From Oscillatoria princeps RMCB-10 (GTDB lineage Bacteria > Cyanobacteriota > Cyanobacteriia > Cyanobacteriales > Oscillatoriaceae), in the NCBI GenBank assembly GCA_019359235.1, contig JAHHHT010000013.1, forward strand, positions 1 through 64,000: a DNA stretch of 64,000 bases, given 5' to 3'. Positions 1 through 9,916 of the stretch are shown piece by piece; the first letter of the stretch is position 1; every line of letters starts with the position of its first letter. The position numbers were made by a program, and so were the translations under genes. The notes beneath the pieces were generated by a model. That model ran no database searches. It was given only the letters and a program-made list of their open reading frames with translations, and was not told where the DNA came from.

Positions 1-588
1 CAAATCTGCTGAGTAGGTGACTTTGATGAAGCCCAAGTCCACCGTCGGTGCGGGGTTGGTGACTTTATCTTTGCCCGCGCCATTGACAAACCCCAAAATC
101 TGTGCGTTGGTCAGTTTGTCTACAGAGTCTACTTTGTACTCGGCGAGCAAATCTGCTGAGTAGGTGACTTTGATGAAGCCCAAGTCCACCGCCGGTGCGG
201 GGTTGGTGACTTTTTCTTTGCCAGCTCCATTGACAAACCCCAAAATCTGTGCGTTGGTCAGTTTGTCCACAGAGTCTACTTTGTACTCGGCGAGCAAATC
301 TGCTGAGTAGGTGGCTTTGATGAAGCCCAAGTCCACCGCCGGTGCGGGGTTGGTGACTTTATCTTTGCCCGCGCCATTGACAAACCCCAAAATCTGTGCG
401 TTGGTCAGTTTGTCCACAGAGTCTACTTTGTACTCGGCGAGCAAATCTGCGGAGTAGGTGGCTTTGATGAAGCCCAAGTCAATACCAGGCGAGGGGTTCA
501 CCCCTTTTTCCAGACCCGGACCCTTGATGTAATCGACGATCTGCTGGTAGGTCAGGTCTGCAGCAGATGCAACCGGCTTTCCTTGGTC
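1..588. repeat. 147-bp tandem repeat array inside the coding region
   Basis: Units begin at 1, 148, 295 and 442, a constant period of 147 bp (49 codons). The first three units are nearly identical at DNA level, differing at only a few positions. The fourth, nearest the 5' end of the gene, has diverged in its second half. The array continues beyond the window edge, so total copy number is unknown. The near identity at synonymous sites indicates recent expansion or gene-conversion homogenisation. Confidence 0.95.
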
Positions 589-2358
589 TTGATAGTAGCT
601 GAGGATGTCGTCGCCGTAGGCGGATACATAATACTGTACGTTAACCACCGGCGACGGGTTTAACCCTTGTTCGAGCGCCTTGTCGTTCAGAAACTCCTGA
701 ACTTGATCGTCGCTGAGAGTTGCGGGGTCAACGTCCGGGTATGCCTGTGCCAGTTGGTCGGCGTAGGTGTCGCGAATGTAATCGCTGTTGAAAAACGGGT
801 CAGGATCTGTGCCGGTGCCGCCGGGAGTGGTGTCTGTGCCGGTGCCTCCGGGAGTGGTGTCTGTGCCGGTGCCGCCATCTGCCGGAGGAGTGGGGGCCTG
901 GCCAACTATGGGAGGGAGGGGAAGGGGAGGGTTGCTATCTGCGGGAGGGGTTTCGCTGCCGGTGCCGGCACCGCCGCTGGGGGTTTCGCTGCCGGCACCG
1001 CCGCTGGGGGTTTCGCTGCCGGCACCGCCGCTGGCGGTGTCGTTGCCGGCACCCCCGCTGACAACATCGTTGCCTGTGCCGCCTTGAACAATGTCATCGG
1101 ACGGATCGCTGGTAAAGACGCTGACATCAGCCACCGGCGAGGGGCTGATGCCTTGCTCCAAACCAGCGCCGGTCATGAATTGGAATACCTGCTCGAAGCT
1201 GATTTCTCCGACAGATCCAACTTCAAAAAAGCCGGTCAGCGCTTGAGCGTAGGTGTTCTTGTAATAGTTGATGTCAATCAGCGCAGAGAAGGCACGCCCT
1301 TCTTCGATCCCAAACTGGATCAGGTGTTCCAGCAGTTGCTTGCCGGTCATGCCGGCTAAATCTGCGTTTTGCTGCTGGTAGTAGTTCAGATCGCACAGCG
1401 GCGAGAATTTACGGTTCTCGTTCAGCCCAAACTGGACCAGGTGTTCCAGCGCCTGCTGGGCAGTCATGCCGGCGAGGTCTGCGTTTTGCTGCCGGTAGTA
1501 GTTCAGGTCGATGACGGCAGAAAATTGGCGGTTTTCTTTCAGCCCAAACGCGAACAGGTGTTGCAGCGCCTGCTCGTCGGTCATGTCGGCGAGGTCTGCG
1601 TTTTGCTGCCGGTAGTAGTCAAGGTTTACGAACGCCGAAAATTGCCGGTTTTCCTTCAATCCGAAGTCTAGCAAGTGCGACAGCAGTTGCTCGGAACTCA
1701 AACCGGCCAGGTCTGCGTTGACCTTCTGGTAGTAGTTGAGGTCGATGAGCGCCGAAAACTGCCGGTTCTCCTTCAACCCAAACTCCAGCAGGTGTTGCAG
1801 CGCCTCCTCGCCCGTCAAGTTGGTCAGGTCTGAGTTAACCTGCCGGTAGTAGTTGAGGTCGATGCAGGCGGAGAAGACACGCTCTTCTTTTACCCCAAAC
1901 TCCAGGAAGTGAGAAATTAGCTGTTCGTCGGTAAGACCGGCAGCCTGCAAGTCCGTGCCGGCAGCGCGATACACATTCAGGTCTAGCAAGCCTTCGAGCG
2001 TTGAAAACCGTCCCTCGGTTTTGATGTAGTTGAACACCTGCTCGTCGCTGAGATCCGCTGCGTTTTCAACCCCGTATAATGCGCTTATTTGGTCGGAGTG
2101 TGCGGTGCGGAAGTGGTTTATTTTGGCAGAATCCGAGGAGCTTATCTTGTCGGAGCCGCTTTCTGCTGCCGGCTGGTCGGAGCTGTCTTGCTTCCCCTGG
2201 CTCGGAGGTTTAATGCTACCCCCGCCCCCAGTGCCGGCGTTCGTCCCGCCCTGTTTGCCGCCTGTTTTCTTGTACAGAGGAGCGGCTAATTTATCTTCAG
2301 TTAGGTTGGCCGCACCTGAGTCTTGCAGCGTCCCGCTATTCTCATCGAACAATTCCAT
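1..2358 (-). CDS. Large repeat-built secreted or surface protein, 3' end outside the window
   Basis: The reading frame starts at an ATG at 2358 and stays open for 786 codons to the window edge, so the C-terminus is missing. About 90 residues of Ser/Gly-rich, probably disordered sequence come first. Then about seven repeats of about 48 residues follow, with the pattern D-L-N-Y-Y-R-Q-Q-N-A-D-L, then H-L-L-x-F-G-L-K-E-N-R-x-F-S. Next is a Gly/Thr/Pro-rich linker with RTX-like GGTGND and GGAGND motifs, and then a second repeat class (DLGFIKATYSADLLAEYKV core) that becomes almost perfect towards the edge. No signal peptide is visible, and together with the RTX-like linker this would fit type I secretion, which is inference. 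Repeats of the DxxYYxxNxDL...FGxxEGR kind are known from large bacterial surface or calcium-binding proteins; no enzymatic domain is seen. The Shine-Dalgarno is weak (AAGGG). Function unknown; adhesin or sheath component is a guess. Confidence 0.8.
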   Translation of the reverse strand, partial: MELFDENSGTLQDSGAANLTEDKLAAPLYKKTGGKQGGTNAGTGGGGSIKPPSQGKQDSSDQPAAESGSDKISSSDSAKINHFRTAHSDQISALYGVENAADLSDEQVFNYIKTEGRFSTLEGLLDLNVYRAAGTDLQAAGLTDEQLISHFLEFGVKEERVFSACIDLNYYRQVNSDLTNLTGEEALQHLLEFGLKENRQFSALIDLNYYQKVNADLAGLSSEQLLSHLLDFGLKENRQFSAFVNLDYYRQQNADLADMTDEQALQHLFAFGLKENRQFSAVIDLNYYRQQNADLAGMTAQQALEHLVQFGLNENRKFSPLCDLNYYQQQNADLAGMTGKQLLEHLIQFGIEEGRAFSALIDINYYKNTYAQALTGFFEVGSVGEISFEQVFQFMTGAGLEQGISPSPVADVSVFTSDPSDDIVQGGTGNDVVSGGAGNDTASGGAGSETPSGGAGSETPSGGAGTGSETPPADSNPPLPLPPIVGQAPTPPADGGTGTDTTPGGTGTDTTPGGTGTDPDPFFNSDYIRDTYADQLAQAYPDVDPATLSDDQVQEFLNDKALEQGLNPSPVVNVQYYVSAYGDDILSYYQDQGKPVASAADLTYQQIVDYIKGPGLEKGVNPSPGIDLGFIKATYSADLLAEYKVDSVDKLTNAQILGFVNGAGKDKVTNPAPAVDLGFIKATYSADLLAEYKVDSVDKLTNAQILGFVNGAGKEKVTNPAPAVDLGFIKVTYSADLLAEYKVDSVDKLTNAQILGFVNGAGKDKVTNPAPTVDLGFIKVTYSADL

Positions 2359-3483
2359 AAGTTTAACCCTTGTCTGAGAGTACACTAACCTTACTTTTGC
2401 CTGAAATAAACCCAACCCTAGGACAATAGCTGAAGGTTTCTTTCTACCTTTCTCTCTACCGCCTCTAGATTATTTAACCCTTTTAAACGGGGAATCTCCG
2501 TTTGGCAAGCCACCTGTGTTTGGGGCCAATTCACGGCCCTCTAAAGATGCCCCCACCACATGAATTGGATTCCCGACTTGTTTAATCGCACCCTAATATC
2601 TGACCTTACCAACACTTTTTACTTACGGGTTCTTTAATTGACTGGCACTGGAGCGCACCGCCTCATTCTTTTCTCATTTATGTGCGGCCATCAGTCTTAG
2701 CTTGACTTTAAAAGTCTAACCCTTTTATAAAAACTTTTGCTCGATTTTATAAAATCAGGCCAAAATTTTTATCCGCTGGCCATAACTTGTGCCACTTTTA
2801 TATTCTCCCTTTATCTTCCCGCACAGTCATCCGTGAATCTACTGATTTTTGAAATTTTATTGGTCAGCTAATTTAGGTTAAAATTTCTTATCTTAAAAAT
2901 GATAAACTATAAATAGTTGTGGCAAACGCGACTGTTCGCGTTTGCTAAAATCTGGAAACGTGCGGACTTTAAACAGCGTGCAGTTGTGCCAGCAAAAGTC
3001 CATCTCGGACTGATTATTTGAGGTTTATTTTAACCGGCCTGCCGGTCGTCCGTGAACGATTTTTAGCAGGACTCCAAGCAAGACGCTACAGGTTGCTGAT
3101 TAGTTCCCCCCTCCCCCCCTATCGGTTGCCGGTTTTTCCGAAAACGGGTTTTCCAGCAAGAGGGGGTGCGGGGGGAATTGACGAAAATACAAAGGTTTCA
3201 GTCAGCGGGACTCCGGGATCGCCGGCAGCGCGCCCCGGCTTGAGAGCAGCTTCAAATGCCGGTGGTGCCCCCTCCGCAGGAACAGGCATCTTGTCTGTCA
3301 CTGCGGCCACAGAGGCTGTGCCAGGGGCTGTGCACGGATAGCGGGGCGCTGTGCCAGGGGTTGTGCCGGCAGGCGGGAAAAAGGAGGCAGAGCCTCCAAG
3401 ACGGCGTTCCCAGGCAGAGCCTGGGAACGAGGGACACCTCACTCAGTTGCAATCTGCTATAACGTCCCTCAGCGCACAGGGCG
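2359..3483. other. Non-coding stretch between gcvP and the repeat-protein gene
   Basis: No convincing gene is seen. The part next to 2359 is the AT-rich upstream region of the repeat protein. A perfect 10-bp inverted repeat (GCAAACGCGA, loop CTGT) lies at 2922-2945 and is followed by TAAAA; it could be a terminator or a binding site. From about 3100 on it is GC-rich and holds imperfect palindromes, ending in a dispersed palindromic repeat at 3385-3432. Short open frames on both strands here look like by-products of base composition. Confidence 0.6.
3385..3432. repeat. Dispersed palindromic repeat (GAGGCAGAGCCTC / TTCCCAGGCAGAGCCTGGGAA type)
   Basis: Two adjacent palindromes: GAGGCAGAGCCTC, a short spacer, then TTCCCAGGC-AGA-GCCTGGGAA followed by CGAGG. 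The same composite occurs at 48758-48805, a diverged form at 42540-42618, and a half copy near 57090-57147. It lies downstream of gcvP, where repeats of this kind are common in filamentous cyanobacteria. Confidence 0.8.
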
Positions 3484-6480
3484 TTACGCCTGCGAATACG
3501 CCTCCACCGGCAAGCAAGAGCAGACAAAATTCCGATCCCCATAGGCATTGTCAATCCGCCCCACAGCCGGCCAGAACTTGGACTCGCGAGTCCACGGCGC
3601 AGGGTAAGCCGCTAGCTCCCGCGAATAGGGGCGATCCCACTCGCCAGCAATCAAGCTTTCCGCCGTGTGGGGCGCATTCTTCAGCACATTATTACTGGGG
3701 TCCGCCTTCCCCAACTCAATCTCCTCAATTTCCTTGCGAATGGCAATCATGGCATCGCAAAAACGGTCCAGCTCCTCCTTCGACTCGCTTTCTGTGGGCT
3801 CCACCATCACCGTACCCGCCACCGGCCAAGAAACCGTCGGCGCGTGGAAACCGTAATCCATCAGGCGCTTGGCAATATCATCCACCTCAATCCCCGCACT
3901 CTTCTTCAGCCCTCGCAGATCCAAAATGCACTCGTGGGCCACAAAACCGTCCTTCCCCTTATACAGCACAGGGTAATAAGGCTCTAACCGGCGGGCGATG
4001 TAATTGGCATTGAGAATGGCCACCTCAGTCGCTTCCGTCAGCCCCGCGCCACCCATCATGGCAATGTACATCCACGAAATCGTCAGGATGCTGGCGCTGC
4101 CCCAAGGCGCAGCGGAAACCGCCCCAATGCTTTCCGCACCGCCGGTGCCGGCAACCGAATGTCCGGGCAGGAACGGCAGCAGGTGCTGGGCCACGCCAAT
4201 CGGGCCCATACCTGGCCCGCCGCCGCCGTGGGGGATGCAGAAGGTCTTGTGCAAGTTCAGGTGACAGACATCCGCCCCAAAATCCCCGGGACGGCACAGC
4301 CCCACTTGGGCGTTCATATTCGCCCCGTCCATATAAACTTGCCCGCCGCAAGCGTGAATAATATCGCAGATTTCCTTAATCCCCTCCTCGAAAACGCCGT
4401 GAGTGGAGGGATACGTCACCATCAGCGCCGCCAGTTCTGGCTCGTGCTTCTGGGCTTTGGCCTTCAGGTCATCCAGGTCAACGTTGCCCTGAGAGTCGCA
4501 CTCAACCACCACCACCTTCATGCCGCACATCACTGCAGAAGCGGGATTCGTCCCGTGCGCCGACTGGGGAATCAGGCAAACGTTGCGGTGGCTTTCTCCC
4601 CGGTGCTGGTGGTATTGACGAATCACCAGCAATCCTGTATACTCCCCCTGCGAACCGGCATTCGGCTGCAGGGAAATTCCCGCAAAGCCGGTGATTTCAG
4701 CCAGCCACTGCTCCAGCTGCTGGAACAAAACCTGATAGCCCCGCGTTTGCCACAGGGGCGCAAACGGATGGATCTTGCCAAATTCTGGCCAAGTGACCGG
4801 CACCATCTCGGCAGTGGCGTTCAGCTTCATCGTGCACGAGCCGAGCGGTATCATCGATGCCGTCAGCGACAGGTCTTTGGTTTCCAGCCGGTGCAGGTAC
4901 CGCAACAGCTCCGTTTCCGAGTGGTAGCGGTTGAACACCGGATGGGTGAGATAGCTGCTGCTGCGGGCAAACGGTTCTTTTTCTAAAGGAGATTCGCCTA
5001 TTTCCCCGGCAATTTCCTCTGCAGTAAAGGAAAGCTCTCCCCCACCGGCAAAAATCTGCCAGAGTTGGCGCAAGTCTTCTGCAGTGGCGGTTTCGTCGAG
5101 GGTGACGCCCACAGCAGTTGCGTCAAAGGTGCGCAGGTTAATGCGGCGAGAGCGAGCGGCGTCCAGAATGTCTTCGAGCCGGCGGGCTCCCCCCCCCTCC
5201 CCGCTAGCGGGGAGGGGGGCTGGGGGGGTGGGGTTCTTCTCGCCCACTTCCACCCGCAGCGTGTCAAAAAACGGTTCGGAAGCGATGCGGTATCCCAGGC
5301 GCTTCAGCCCTTCCGCCAGGATTGCCGTCAGCCGGTGCACCCGCTGGGCAATTTTTTTCAGCCCATCGGGTCCGTGGTAGACGGCATACATGGACGCAAT
5401 CACCGCCAGCAGCACTTGGGCGGTGCAGATGTTGCTGGTTGCTTTTTCGCGCCGGATGTGCTGTTCGCGGGTTTGCAGGGCGAGTCGCAGCGCCGGCTTG
5501 CCTTGGGCGTCTTTGGAGACGCCGACAATCCGCCCGGGAACTTGCCGCTTGAACTCTTCTTTTGTGGCGAAGTAGGCGGCGTGCGGTCCCCCGTATCCGA
5601 GGGGAACGCCGAACCGCTGGGTGCTTCCTACGGCAATATCTGCACCAAATTCCCCGGGGGGTTTGAGCAGGCACAGGCTCAAGATGTCTGCGGCTACTGT
5701 GACGAGGGCACCGGCGGCGTGCGCTTGTTCGATAAAATGCCGGTAGTCGCATACGGTGCCGTCGGTGGTGGGGTATTGCAGCAGGGCTCCAAAGATTGGC
5801 CGGTCGAAGGCAAAGCTCTGCCAGTCGCCGACAGTGACTTCAATGCCGAGGGGGTTGGCGCGGGTTCGCACCACTTCGATGGTTTGGGGGTGGCAGTCTC
5901 GGGAGACGAAGAAGGCTTTGGCTTTGGTTTTGCACACGCTCAAGCTCACCGCCATCGCTTCTGCGGCGGCTGTGCCCTCGTCGAGCAGGGAAGCGTTGGC
6001 AATTTCCAAGCCGGTGAGGTCGATAATCATGGTTTGGAAGTTGAGCAAGGCTTCCAGCCGCCCTTGGGCAATTTCTGCCTGGTAGGGGGTGTAGGCGGTG
6101 TACCAGCCGGGGTTTTCCAGGATGTTGCGCAGGATGACCGGCGGGGTGATGCAGTCGTGATAGCCGGTGCCGATGAATGACCGGAATATATCGTTTTTGG
6201 AGGCAATTTCTTTTAATTTTGCCAGGGCGGCGTATTCGCTCTGGGCTTCGGGCAATTGCAGCGGTTGCTTGAGCCGGATCGCCGCCGGCACTGTTTTCTC
6301 GGTGAGGGCGTCGGGGCTCGGCAGTCCTAAGACTTCCAGCATTTGCCCGATTTCATCGGGCCTCGGGCCAATGTGCCGGCGCACAAAAGAGTCTGCCGGT
6401 GCGAGTCTCTGGCCCGGAAGCGAGTTATCGTTATGTTCGGTTGGAGCGGGGCGGTTATCTGCAGGATTCAAATTAGGCAT
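3484..6480 (-). CDS. gcvP: Glycine dehydrogenase (decarboxylating), P-protein of the glycine cleavage system
   Basis: P-protein decarboxylates glycine with pyridoxal phosphate and passes the aminomethyl group to lipoylated GcvH; in cyanobacteria this serves photorespiratory glycine and one-carbon supply. About 998 residues, the normal length for the fused type. The N-terminal half begins at FVRRHIGP. The C-terminal half carries the PLP-lysine motif HLNLHKTF followed by the glycine-rich [12 protein letters not shown]. An upstream in-frame GTG at 6528 would add 16 residues, but the ATG at 6480 is more plausible. Between residues LRVEVGEK and ARRLEDIL the gene carries about 18 extra Pro/Gly-rich codons that are a palindromic repeat inserted in frame (5187-5240). 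gcvH lies upstream on the same strand across a 387-bp gap, so co-transcription is uncertain. Confidence 0.97.
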   Translation of the reverse strand: MPNLNPADNRPAPTEHNDNSLPGQRLAPADSFVRRHIGPRPDEIGQMLEVLGLPSPDALTEKTVPAAIRLKQPLQLPEAQSEYAALAKLKEIASKNDIFRSFIGTGYHDCITPPVILRNILENPGWYTAYTPYQAEIAQGRLEALLNFQTMIIDLTGLEIANASLLDEGTAAAEAMAVSLSVCKTKAKAFFVSRDCHPQTIEVVRTRANPLGIEVTVGDWQSFAFDRPIFGALLQYPTTDGTVCDYRHFIEQAHAAGALVTVAADILSLCLLKPPGEFGADIAVGSTQRFGVPLGYGGPHAAYFATKEEFKRQVPGRIVGVSKDAQGKPALRLALQTREQHIRREKATSNICTAQVLLAVIASMYAVYHGPDGLKKIAQRVHRLTAILAEGLKRLGYRIASEPFFDTLRVEVGEKNPTPPAPLPASGEGGGARRLEDILDAARSRRINLRTFDATAVGVTLDETATAEDLRQLWQIFAGGGELSFTAEEIAGEIGESPLEKEPFARSSSYLTHPVFNRYHSETELLRYLHRLETKDLSLTASMIPLGSCTMKLNATAEMVPVTWPEFGKIHPFAPLWQTRGYQVLFQQLEQWLAEITGFAGISLQPNAGSQGEYTGLLVIRQYHQHRGESHRNVCLIPQSAHGTNPASAVMCGMKVVVVECDSQGNVDLDDLKAKAQKHEPELAALMVTYPSTHGVFEEGIKEICDIIHACGGQVYMDGANMNAQVGLCRPGDFGADVCHLNLHKTFCIPHGGGGPGMGPIGVAQHLLPFLPGHSVAGTGGAESIGAVSAAPWGSASILTISWMYIAMMGGAGLTEATEVAILNANYIARRLEPYYPVLYKGKDGFVAHECILDLRGLKKSAGIEVDDIAKRLMDYGFHAPTVSWPVAGTVMVEPTESESKEELDRFCDAMIAIRKEIEEIELGKADPSNNVLKNAPHTAESLIAGEWDRPYSRELAAYPAPWTRESKFWPAVGRIDNAYGDRNFVCSCLPVEAYSQA
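5187..5240. repeat. CTAG-centred C/G-rich palindrome inserted in frame in gcvP
   Basis: The sequence is CCCC-rich, then CCTCCCCGCTAGCGGGGAGG, then GGGG-rich, flanked by GGTGGGG. It encodes the Pro/Gly-rich peptide [16 protein letters not shown] with no frame disruption. The same element type lies at 40920-40977 (start of a histidine kinase), 37396-37449 (end of the giant kinase) and 8245-8296 (junction of two convergent genes). Confidence 0.8.
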
Positions 6481-6867
6481 AGAACTGGGACTGATTAAGG
6501 GGTTGAGCGTATGTGGCTTGGGGAGCACCCCGCTGCATGCAAAGAAGCCGAAATGAATGCGATAATGATTTCAGCAGGCTGCAGGAGAAGAATATTTTTC
6601 GCCAGCTGAATCCCGGCAACGGGATTGAAACGATTAATCAAATTCTTATCCGGGCGAGAGATTAGCCGCGCCCCACTCCCCGCCGCCGGCACATCCAATA
6701 TAATCCGTTTGTTTGGTTATAAAAGATAAGAGGGCTGCGGGCGAATTTAATGAAAGGTATCAGCCAAGCCAATTGCCGGTTGCGCCGATACCCCGCGCAG
6801 GCTATAAATTAAGCAATCAATCGTAAATTACGGCAGGGATGAAAGGTGAGCGATTTTCTTCCGTCTT
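6481..6867. other. gcvH-gcvP spacer
   Basis: 387 bp without a gene on either strand. It must hold the gcvP leader and probably its promoter. A short GATACCCCGCGCAGGCTATA segment at 6788-6807 resembles the palindromic AATAGCCCGCGCAGGCTAT element at about 26207. One copy of a CRISPR-like tail (GGGATTGAAAC, about 6620) is isolated and not an array. Confidence 0.5.
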
Positions 6868-7257
6868 CTATGACCCCTCCACCAGCAGGCGGTACTGATC
6901 TGCTGACATGGCGTCTTCTAGCTCGTCGGGGCTGTCAACGCGGACTTTGATCAGCCAAGCTTCTCCGTAGGGATCTTCCGCCAGGAGCTCGGGCTCGTCG
7001 TTGAGTGGCTCGTTGCGCTCCACCACTGTGCCGGTGACGGGTGATGTGAGCGTTTCAACCGCTTTCACGGACTCAACCGAGCCAAAGGACTCTCCCTTTG
7101 TCAGGGCGGCACCTATATCTGGCAGTTCCACATACACGATGTCACCCAACTGGGTTACGGCATAGGCAGTGATGCCAATGGCAGCAATTTCGCCATCTAA
7201 GCGCACGTACTCGTGGCTGTCGAGGTACTTCAGGTCATCAGGATAGTGCGGGCTCAT
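6868..7257 (-). CDS. gcvH: Glycine cleavage system H protein
   Basis: Lipoyl carrier of the glycine cleavage complex, shuttling the aminomethyl group from GcvP to GcvT and electrons to the L-protein. 129 residues, the family's usual size. The lipoyl-lysine is K65 in the motif ESVKAVETL; the HEYVRLDG and [19 protein letters not shown] segments are also typical. The start is ATG at 7257 preceded by GAGGAACTAAC, a good ribosome-binding site. gcvP follows on the same strand; gcvT lies 3.5 kb upstream, also on the minus strand, with unrelated genes in between. Confidence 0.98.
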   Translation of the reverse strand: MSPHYPDDLKYLDSHEYVRLDGEIAAIGITAYAVTQLGDIVYVELPDIGAALTKGESFGSVESVKAVETLTSPVTGTVVERNEPLNDEPELLAEDPYGEAWLIKVRVDSPDELEDAMSADQYRLLVEGS

Positions 7258-7424
7258 GTTAGTTCCTCACAGGAGATAGATACAGGGATTGGCGGGAGTT
7301 CCGGGCTTTTGGCGCGGGCGTCTCGCAGCTCGCCGGCGATCGTGCCGGTGCAATAAGTGCGCGGATAGCATTGTGTTACCGCTACAGATTATTCCCCAAA
7401 GTTTGTATTCTGGGTACATGCCGA

Positions 7425-8261
7425 ATGGACAAGAAAACTCTCAGACGGCTGCTGGTGGGCGAATTTTCCCTAAAACGCCTGGTGCGCTCTGCCCTCTTCA
7501 TCTATGCCTGTGTTTGTATTTACGGATACTTTTTCACGGACGGGCTGATTTTTAAGCCGCAACCGGCAAGCTATGGGGACACCCGGGAGACTCTCAAGCT
7601 GACGACAGCGGATGGCGTGCGCATTTCTGCGCTGTATCTCCCCAACCGGCGGGCGAGCTATACCATCCTCTTCAGTCACGGTAACGCAGAGGACTTGGGA
7701 GATATTCGCTGGCTGCTGGAAGAGTTGCGGGACATGGGGTTTGCTGTGTTCGCTTACGATTACCGGGGCTACGGGACGAGCGAGGGGAAGCCGAGCGAGC
7801 CGGGTGCCTATGGCGATATTAACGCTGCTTACAGCTATCTGACGCAGAAGCTGGGTGCCCCACCGGCAGAGATAATTGTTTACGGGCGCTCGGTGGGATC
7901 TGGGCCATCGGTTGATTTGGCCAGCCGGCAGCCGGTTGCCGGTCTGGTTTTGGAAAATCCGTTTATCTCCGCGTTTCGGGTGGTGACGCGAATTCCGATT
8001 GTGCCCTTCGACAAGTTTGCCAATATTGACAAAATTCAGCGGGTGCGCTGTCCGGTTTTGGTGACGCACGGTACGGCTGATGCGGTGATTCCATTCTGGC
8101 ACGGGCGGGAACTGTTTGCGGCGGCTAATGAACCGAAGCGCTTTTTGCCGGTGGTGGGAGCCGGTCACAATGATGTGATGGAGGTTGCCGGTCAGGAGTA
8201 TGCCAAAGCTTTGCGGGAGTTTGCTGAAGCTTTGCGGCGCGGGGAGAACCCCACCCCCTAA
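7425..8261 (+). CDS. Membrane-anchored alpha/beta hydrolase (ABHD17/Bem46-like)
   Basis: 278 residues from the ATG at 7425; a TTG at 7371 in the same frame would add 18 residues and is less likely. One hydrophobic segment near residues 17-38 (ALFIYACVCIYGYFFTDGLIF) serves as signal anchor. The catalytic domain shows FSHGNAEDLG, the nucleophile elbow Y-G-R-S-V-G-S, the acid in GTADAVIPF and the histidine in GAGHNDV, a complete Ser-Asp-His triad. The family includes serine esterases and thioesterases of unknown substrate; none can be named here. It reads away from gcvH and converges on the M28 peptidase. The last codons (GENPTP, stop) come from the C/G-rich repeat at 8245-8296, so the native C-terminus may have been altered by it. 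Confidence 0.9.
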   Translation: MDKKTLRRLLVGEFSLKRLVRSALFIYACVCIYGYFFTDGLIFKPQPASYGDTRETLKLTTADGVRISALYLPNRRASYTILFSHGNAEDLGDIRWLLEELRDMGFAVFAYDYRGYGTSEGKPSEPGAYGDINAAYSYLTQKLGAPPAEIIVYGRSVGSGPSVDLASRQPVAGLVLENPFISAFRVVTRIPIVPFDKFANIDKIQRVRCPVLVTHGTADAVIPFWHGRELFAAANEPKRFLPVVGAGHNDVMEVAGQEYAKALREFAEALRRGENPTP

Positions 8262-8296
8262 CCCCCACCGCCCGACAGGGAATCTCTCCCCCCACC
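8245..8296. repeat. C-rich repeat at a convergent gene junction
   Basis: GGGGAGAACCCCACCCCCTAACCCCC followed by ACCGCCCGACAGGG and CTCTCCCCCC. It is related to the C/G-rich palindromes at 5187, 37396 and 40920. It supplies the stop codon of the plus-strand hydrolase and abuts the 3' end of the minus-strand peptidase. Confidence 0.55.
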
Positions 8297-9339
8297 TAAC
8301 GACTAACAAGTCCGGCGAGGTCGGCAATTACACTTTCCAACCCCGCGACAACTCGCGCCATGCGGTCGTAATCTACTTTGTCGGGAGTGTCTTTTGTGGT
8401 GTGGTAGTGGGGGTAGCGGAAAGGAGCGGTATCTGTTACCATCAGCGCGGGATAGCCTTGCTGCCAAAATGACCAGTGGTCAGACCAGCCCACGCCCTGG
8501 ACAATTCCCGGAAGGGCTGCTCCTTCGCTGGGGAATTTGGCGTGGGTGCGGAAGGAGGCAATGCTTTCCCGCACCAGTTTTCCGGATGTTATGTTGCCGA
8601 TAAATGCGATAAAATTTCCTTGCAAGGGATAGATCGTGCCGAGGGAAAAGGGGTATTTCTGGCTGCCGATTTCGTCAGAATAATACCCCATTGTTTCCAG
8701 GCTGAGCATGGCGGCGATTTTCTCGTTGCGCTGTTTGCAGCGTTTGGCATAAACCAGGCTCCCCATGTCAGGTGTCCAGAAAAAGGGCGGCTCTTCGTTG
8801 ACGAATTCAACAAATCGCAGGGTTCGCTCGGTTTTTTTGCCGGCAAACGTTCTGGCTAGCTCTAGAACTGCGGCTGCGCCGGTGCCGTTATCGTTGGCTC
8901 CGGAACTGCCATACACTGAGTCGTAATGTCCGCCGATAATGACGATTTCGTCTGGTTTGTCTGCACCGGCAATCTCCACTTCCAGGTTGTCGTAGTTTTT
9001 GCCGTCTATTTCGTACCCCTGTCGCTGGACTTTGTAGCCGGCTGATGTCAAGGAGGATTCCAGAAAATCAGCTGAGGCTGTTAGTTTTTTGTACAGGGTG
9101 TAGTTGCGCTCTCCAATTGTGCCGGCTAGCTGTTCCACATCGCGCCGCAGTGCGTCTCGCAGCGCAATTTGCTGCGCTGTCAGATCGGGAAGAGTGCCGG
9201 TGTGGCTTTTCCCTGGCATTTGGATCATAGCGAACCACCCCCAAGCAATCAGAATAGTGAGGATTATACCGAGTGCGGCGAGCCGGTGCAAGGCGTTTCG
9301 GCTGACCGGCTGCACGCCTAACCAAGTTTTCTTTTTCAT
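8296..9339 (-). CDS. M28 family zinc aminopeptidase-like protein, membrane anchored
   Basis: 347 residues from the ATG at 9339 (MKKKTW); an upstream start at 9366 would add nine residues. One N-terminal membrane segment (ALGIILTILIAWGWFAMI) is followed by an extracytoplasmic M28 peptidase domain. Zinc and catalytic positions of the family are present: GGHYDS, GANDNGTG, FVNEEPP, SLETMGYYSD and the final histidine in YHTTKDTPDK. M28 members are di-zinc aminopeptidases or glutaminyl-cyclase-like enzymes; substrate unknown. Transcribed towards the convergent hydrolase gene; no operon partner is evident. Confidence 0.93.
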   Translation of the reverse strand: MKKKTWLGVQPVSRNALHRLAALGIILTILIAWGWFAMIQMPGKSHTGTLPDLTAQQIALRDALRRDVEQLAGTIGERNYTLYKKLTASADFLESSLTSAGYKVQRQGYEIDGKNYDNLEVEIAGADKPDEIVIIGGHYDSVYGSSGANDNGTGAAAVLELARTFAGKKTERTLRFVEFVNEEPPFFWTPDMGSLVYAKRCKQRNEKIAAMLSLETMGYYSDEIGSQKYPFSLGTIYPLQGNFIAFIGNITSGKLVRESIASFRTHAKFPSEGAALPGIVQGVGWSDHWSFWQQGYPALMVTDTAPFRYPHYHTTKDTPDKVDYDRMARVVAGLESVIADLAGLVSR

Positions 9340-9916
9340 CTGTTTGTTTCTACTCCACTCTCGCACCAGTAACTAGACGCATGAGGACTGCAAGCTGATC
9401 AGTCTGGCGAGTCGCTGCGCTCTGTGCTCTGGCTCCACTGCACAGGCGGGACGCCTGTCCCAAAAGTCGGCTGCCGGCTTCAGATGCCCTCAGCTGACGT
9501 ATTTTATGGGATTTTTGAGCATTTTGAGACAATTGGCAACCTTCTGACACATTCCTTAAATTTTGGTGCGAGCGATAAATATACCCAAAGAAAGATTTAA
9601 GAAGCGGCGCTCTAAGTTTATCCTGGAAGATAGGATATCTTCATGAAGGTTGAGTTCATTGCTCAACTGTGGGTAATGGGGCTTAGATAGTGTTTATAAA
9701 GAAAAAGTGAGGGATCTAGAAACCGGGGGCGGCCAAGGGGTGCCGCCCCTACAGGCCGCCTGCCATTACATATCAGCTTACCCAGCAAAATAAACCCGGT
9801 TTATTCCCGGGGAGCCGGCCTTATAAATTTCTTTACAAACAGTCTATTATTTTTGCTGAAAGTGCGGCAGTTAGGATTCTGTCAGAGCCAAATATATTAG
9901 AGATAAGAGGTGAAAA
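9340..9916. other. Divergent spacer with repeat fragments
   Basis: 577 bp between two divergent genes with no credible coding frame. A diverged GGCGGGACGCCTGTCC repeat lies near 9447 and a GGGGCGGCC / GGTGCCGCCCCTAC inverted element at about 9723-9760. The plus-strand gene downstream is preceded by AGAGGTGAAAA, so its leader and promoter are in the right-hand AT-rich part. Confidence 0.5.

Noticed and set aside
667..1671. Plus-strand open frames over the repeat-protein gene
   Set aside because: They mirror the repeats of the minus-strand gene, have no ribosome-binding site and no family resemblance.
6610..6632. CRISPR-repeat-like tail GGGATTGAAAC after an ACGGGATT context
   Set aside because: Only one copy; no regular spacing and no second repeat within 500 bp.
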